64,000 bases of DNA from SSC4 sp964443225 (GTDB taxonomy: Bacteria > Chloroflexota > Anaerolineae > SSC4 > Amarolineaceae): positions 60,066 to 124,065 of the forward strand of contig CAYUCC010000004.1 of the NCBI GenBank assembly GCA_964443225.1, in the 5' to 3' direction. Position numbers and translations under genes: made by a program. Below are positions 62,940 to 64,000 of the stretch, piece by piece; position 1 is the first letter of the stretch; every line of letters begins with the position of its first letter. The notes under the pieces were generated by a model, which was not told the origin of the DNA, searched no databases, and was given only the letters and a program-made list of their open reading frames with translations.

Positions 62940-63860
62940 TTACAGTCGCCACAACCGCTCGGGATACCGTCCCTGCCGAACGAGCTCCCGCACGGCGGCC
63001 TGCACACGCGGGCGGTCTTCCTGGTAGGTGACCCCAAACCACGACTCGGTCGTGGGCAGCACGCGCACGTGCGCTTTGCCCTCGTCGATCAGTTGGCCCA
63101 CAAAACTTGGCAGGTAGAATTCGGCACTCAGGAGTTGGTCGTGCCGGGTCTGCACGAAGGCAGCAAAACGCTGCGCCAGCTCATCGAAAATGTGCGGCGT
63201 GAACCCCCAAACGTTCATCGAAACCACGGTGTCGGGTGCAAGCGCCACCCAGCCATCTGCCTCGTCCCAATATTTGATCCCATCGTCGAAGGCCTGAATC
63301 CGTGTCTGTTCCTGGATTGACACCAGGTAACCGTCGGGGGTCAGGTTACACACGCCGCGTGCGACATGCCCGTGCTCGGAGAGGGTGTTGCGCAGCGGGT
63401 AACCGATCATCGCCAGGTCGTACTGCCGGGTACGATCCCCGGCCTGGCGCAGGTGCTCAGCCATCGCCGTGTACGCGGTTGCGCCATAAAAATCGTCGGC
63501 ATTGATCACCGCAAAAGGGCCATCCACCGCCGCGCGTGCACACAATACGGCATGCGCCGTGCCCCATGGCTTCTTGCGCCCAGGCGGCGCCACCACGCCC
63601 GCCGGCAGCTGGTCCAGTTCCTGATAGACATAACGAACATCGGCGTGCGGCTCGATCACCCGACCCACCCGGTCACGAAACGTCTCGGCAATCTCCTCCC
63701 GAATGACAAACACCACCTGCTCGAACCCGGCACGCAGGGCATCGTACACCGAATAATGAATGATCATCTCACCGTATGGCCCCACCGGCTCAACCTGCTT
63801 CAACCCCCCATACCGGCTCCCCATCCCCGCCGCCATCACCACCAAACTCAACGTTGCCAC
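62940..63860 (-). CDS. Nucleotidyltransferase-like protein (sugar-nucleotide type)
   Basis: A 306-residue cytoplasmic protein. LVVMAAGMGSRYGGLKQVEPVG is the G-x-G-x-R nucleotide-binding loop of NTP transferases, and FAVINADDFYG holds the metal-binding Asp. It is similar in plan to glucose 1-phosphate nucleotidyltransferases, but the substrate cannot be told. Start is GTG with AAGGAGAG. It could activate sugar 1-phosphates made by the phosphorylases, but the locus is distant. Confidence 0.82.
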   Translation of the reverse strand: MATLSLVVMAAGMGSRYGGLKQVEPVGPYGEMIIHYSVYDALRAGFEQVVFVIREEIAETFRDRVGRVIEPHADVRYVYQELDQLPAGVVAPPGRKKPWGTAHAVLCARAAVDGPFAVINADDFYGATAYTAMAEHLRQAGDRTRQYDLAMIGYPLRNTLSEHGHVARGVCNLTPDGYLVSIQEQTRIQAFDDGIKYWDEADGWVALAPDTVVSMNVWGFTPHIFDELAQRFAAFVQTRHDQLLSAEFYLPSFVGQLIDEGKAHVRVLPTTESWFGVTYQEDRPRVQAAVRELVRQGRYPERLWRL

Positions 63861-63884
63861 ACCCTCTCTCCTTCCACCAAACCC

Positions 63885-63922
63885 TTACTCCGTACTCCGT
63901 ACTCCGTACTCCCTACTCCGTC
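63885..63922. repeat. GTACTCC repeat and low-complexity end
   Basis: CCGTACT units in tandem, of the same kind as 3129-3178. The sequence beyond 63940 is mostly C-runs and ends in a poly-C tract; it may be an assembly artefact at a contig end. Confidence 0.6.
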
Positions 63923-64000
63923 CTTACTCACTCTCTATTCCCCAACCCCCAACCCCCCACCGCCCAAAACAGAGACCCCCACCCCCCACCCCCCCCCCCC

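Overview
The window looks like one chromosomal segment of a GC-rich member of the Chloroflexota (Anaerolineae or Caldilineae type). This is inferred from gene style and was not tested by search: very large BTAD-type (SARP/LAL-like) regulators with ATPase and TPR parts, Thr-Pro-rich linkers in secreted BNR-repeat proteins, PA14 lipoproteins, an Os1348/NHLP-type small protein, and many palindromic or tandem intergenic repeats. No rRNA, tRNA, CRISPR array, phage module or intact insertion sequence was seen.

Layout. 0.2-3.1 kb: a BTAD regulator. 3.2-5.9 kb: a five-gene + strand cluster (DUF2249-like protein, cupin, NnrS-like membrane protein, two short paralogous four-helix membrane proteins) that looks like a nitric-oxide or haem-copper-related accessory set. 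6.2-26.2 kb: the main block, a beta-glucan locus. It starts with a one-protein signalling system (sugar-binding-protein fold, histidine kinase, two receivers, AraC output) behind a consensus promoter. A LacI regulator cut down to its DNA-binding half follows, then a sugar ABC transporter without its ATPase. Three GH16 enzymes come next: one without a signal, one lipoprotein, and one secreted multidomain protein whose GH16 domain is nested in a carbohydrate-binding domain. A GH30 enzyme and two glycoside phosphorylases (GH161/GH149-like and GH94) end the block. The logic is cleavage of laminarin-like beta-1,3(1,6)-glucan outside, import by ABC transporter, and debranching and phosphorolysis inside.

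26.2-34.8 kb: a 16-bp minisatellite, a decayed PKD fragment, a PA14 lipoprotein, a Xer-type recombinase, two unknown genes, a GxxExxY gene held between inverted minisatellite arrays, and a MutS-related ATPase. 35-38 kb: a second BTAD regulator on the - strand. 38.3-44.5 kb: small NHLP-type proteins, a duplicated CBS-HEPN protein, a PrsW-like protease, a secreted lipoprotein-like protein and an HtrA-like protease with a long C-terminal region. 44.5-58.1 kb, all - strand: exported proteins (two with BNR repeats), CorA, a third GH94-like enzyme, a membrane-dipeptidase homologue, and a 650-bp array of GTACTC/CTACTC hexamers built into hairpins. 58.3-64 kb: a two-gene module ending in a retropepsin-like protein, a methyltransferase, a REP-like repeat cluster, an LLM-class oxidoreductase, a dockerin-like secreted protein, HigA beside a truncated HigB, and a sugar nucleotidyltransferase-like protein.

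Start sites were moved from the longest possible reading frame wherever a Shine-Dalgarno sequence, a signal peptide or family length pointed to an internal start. All family names rest on motifs read by eye.
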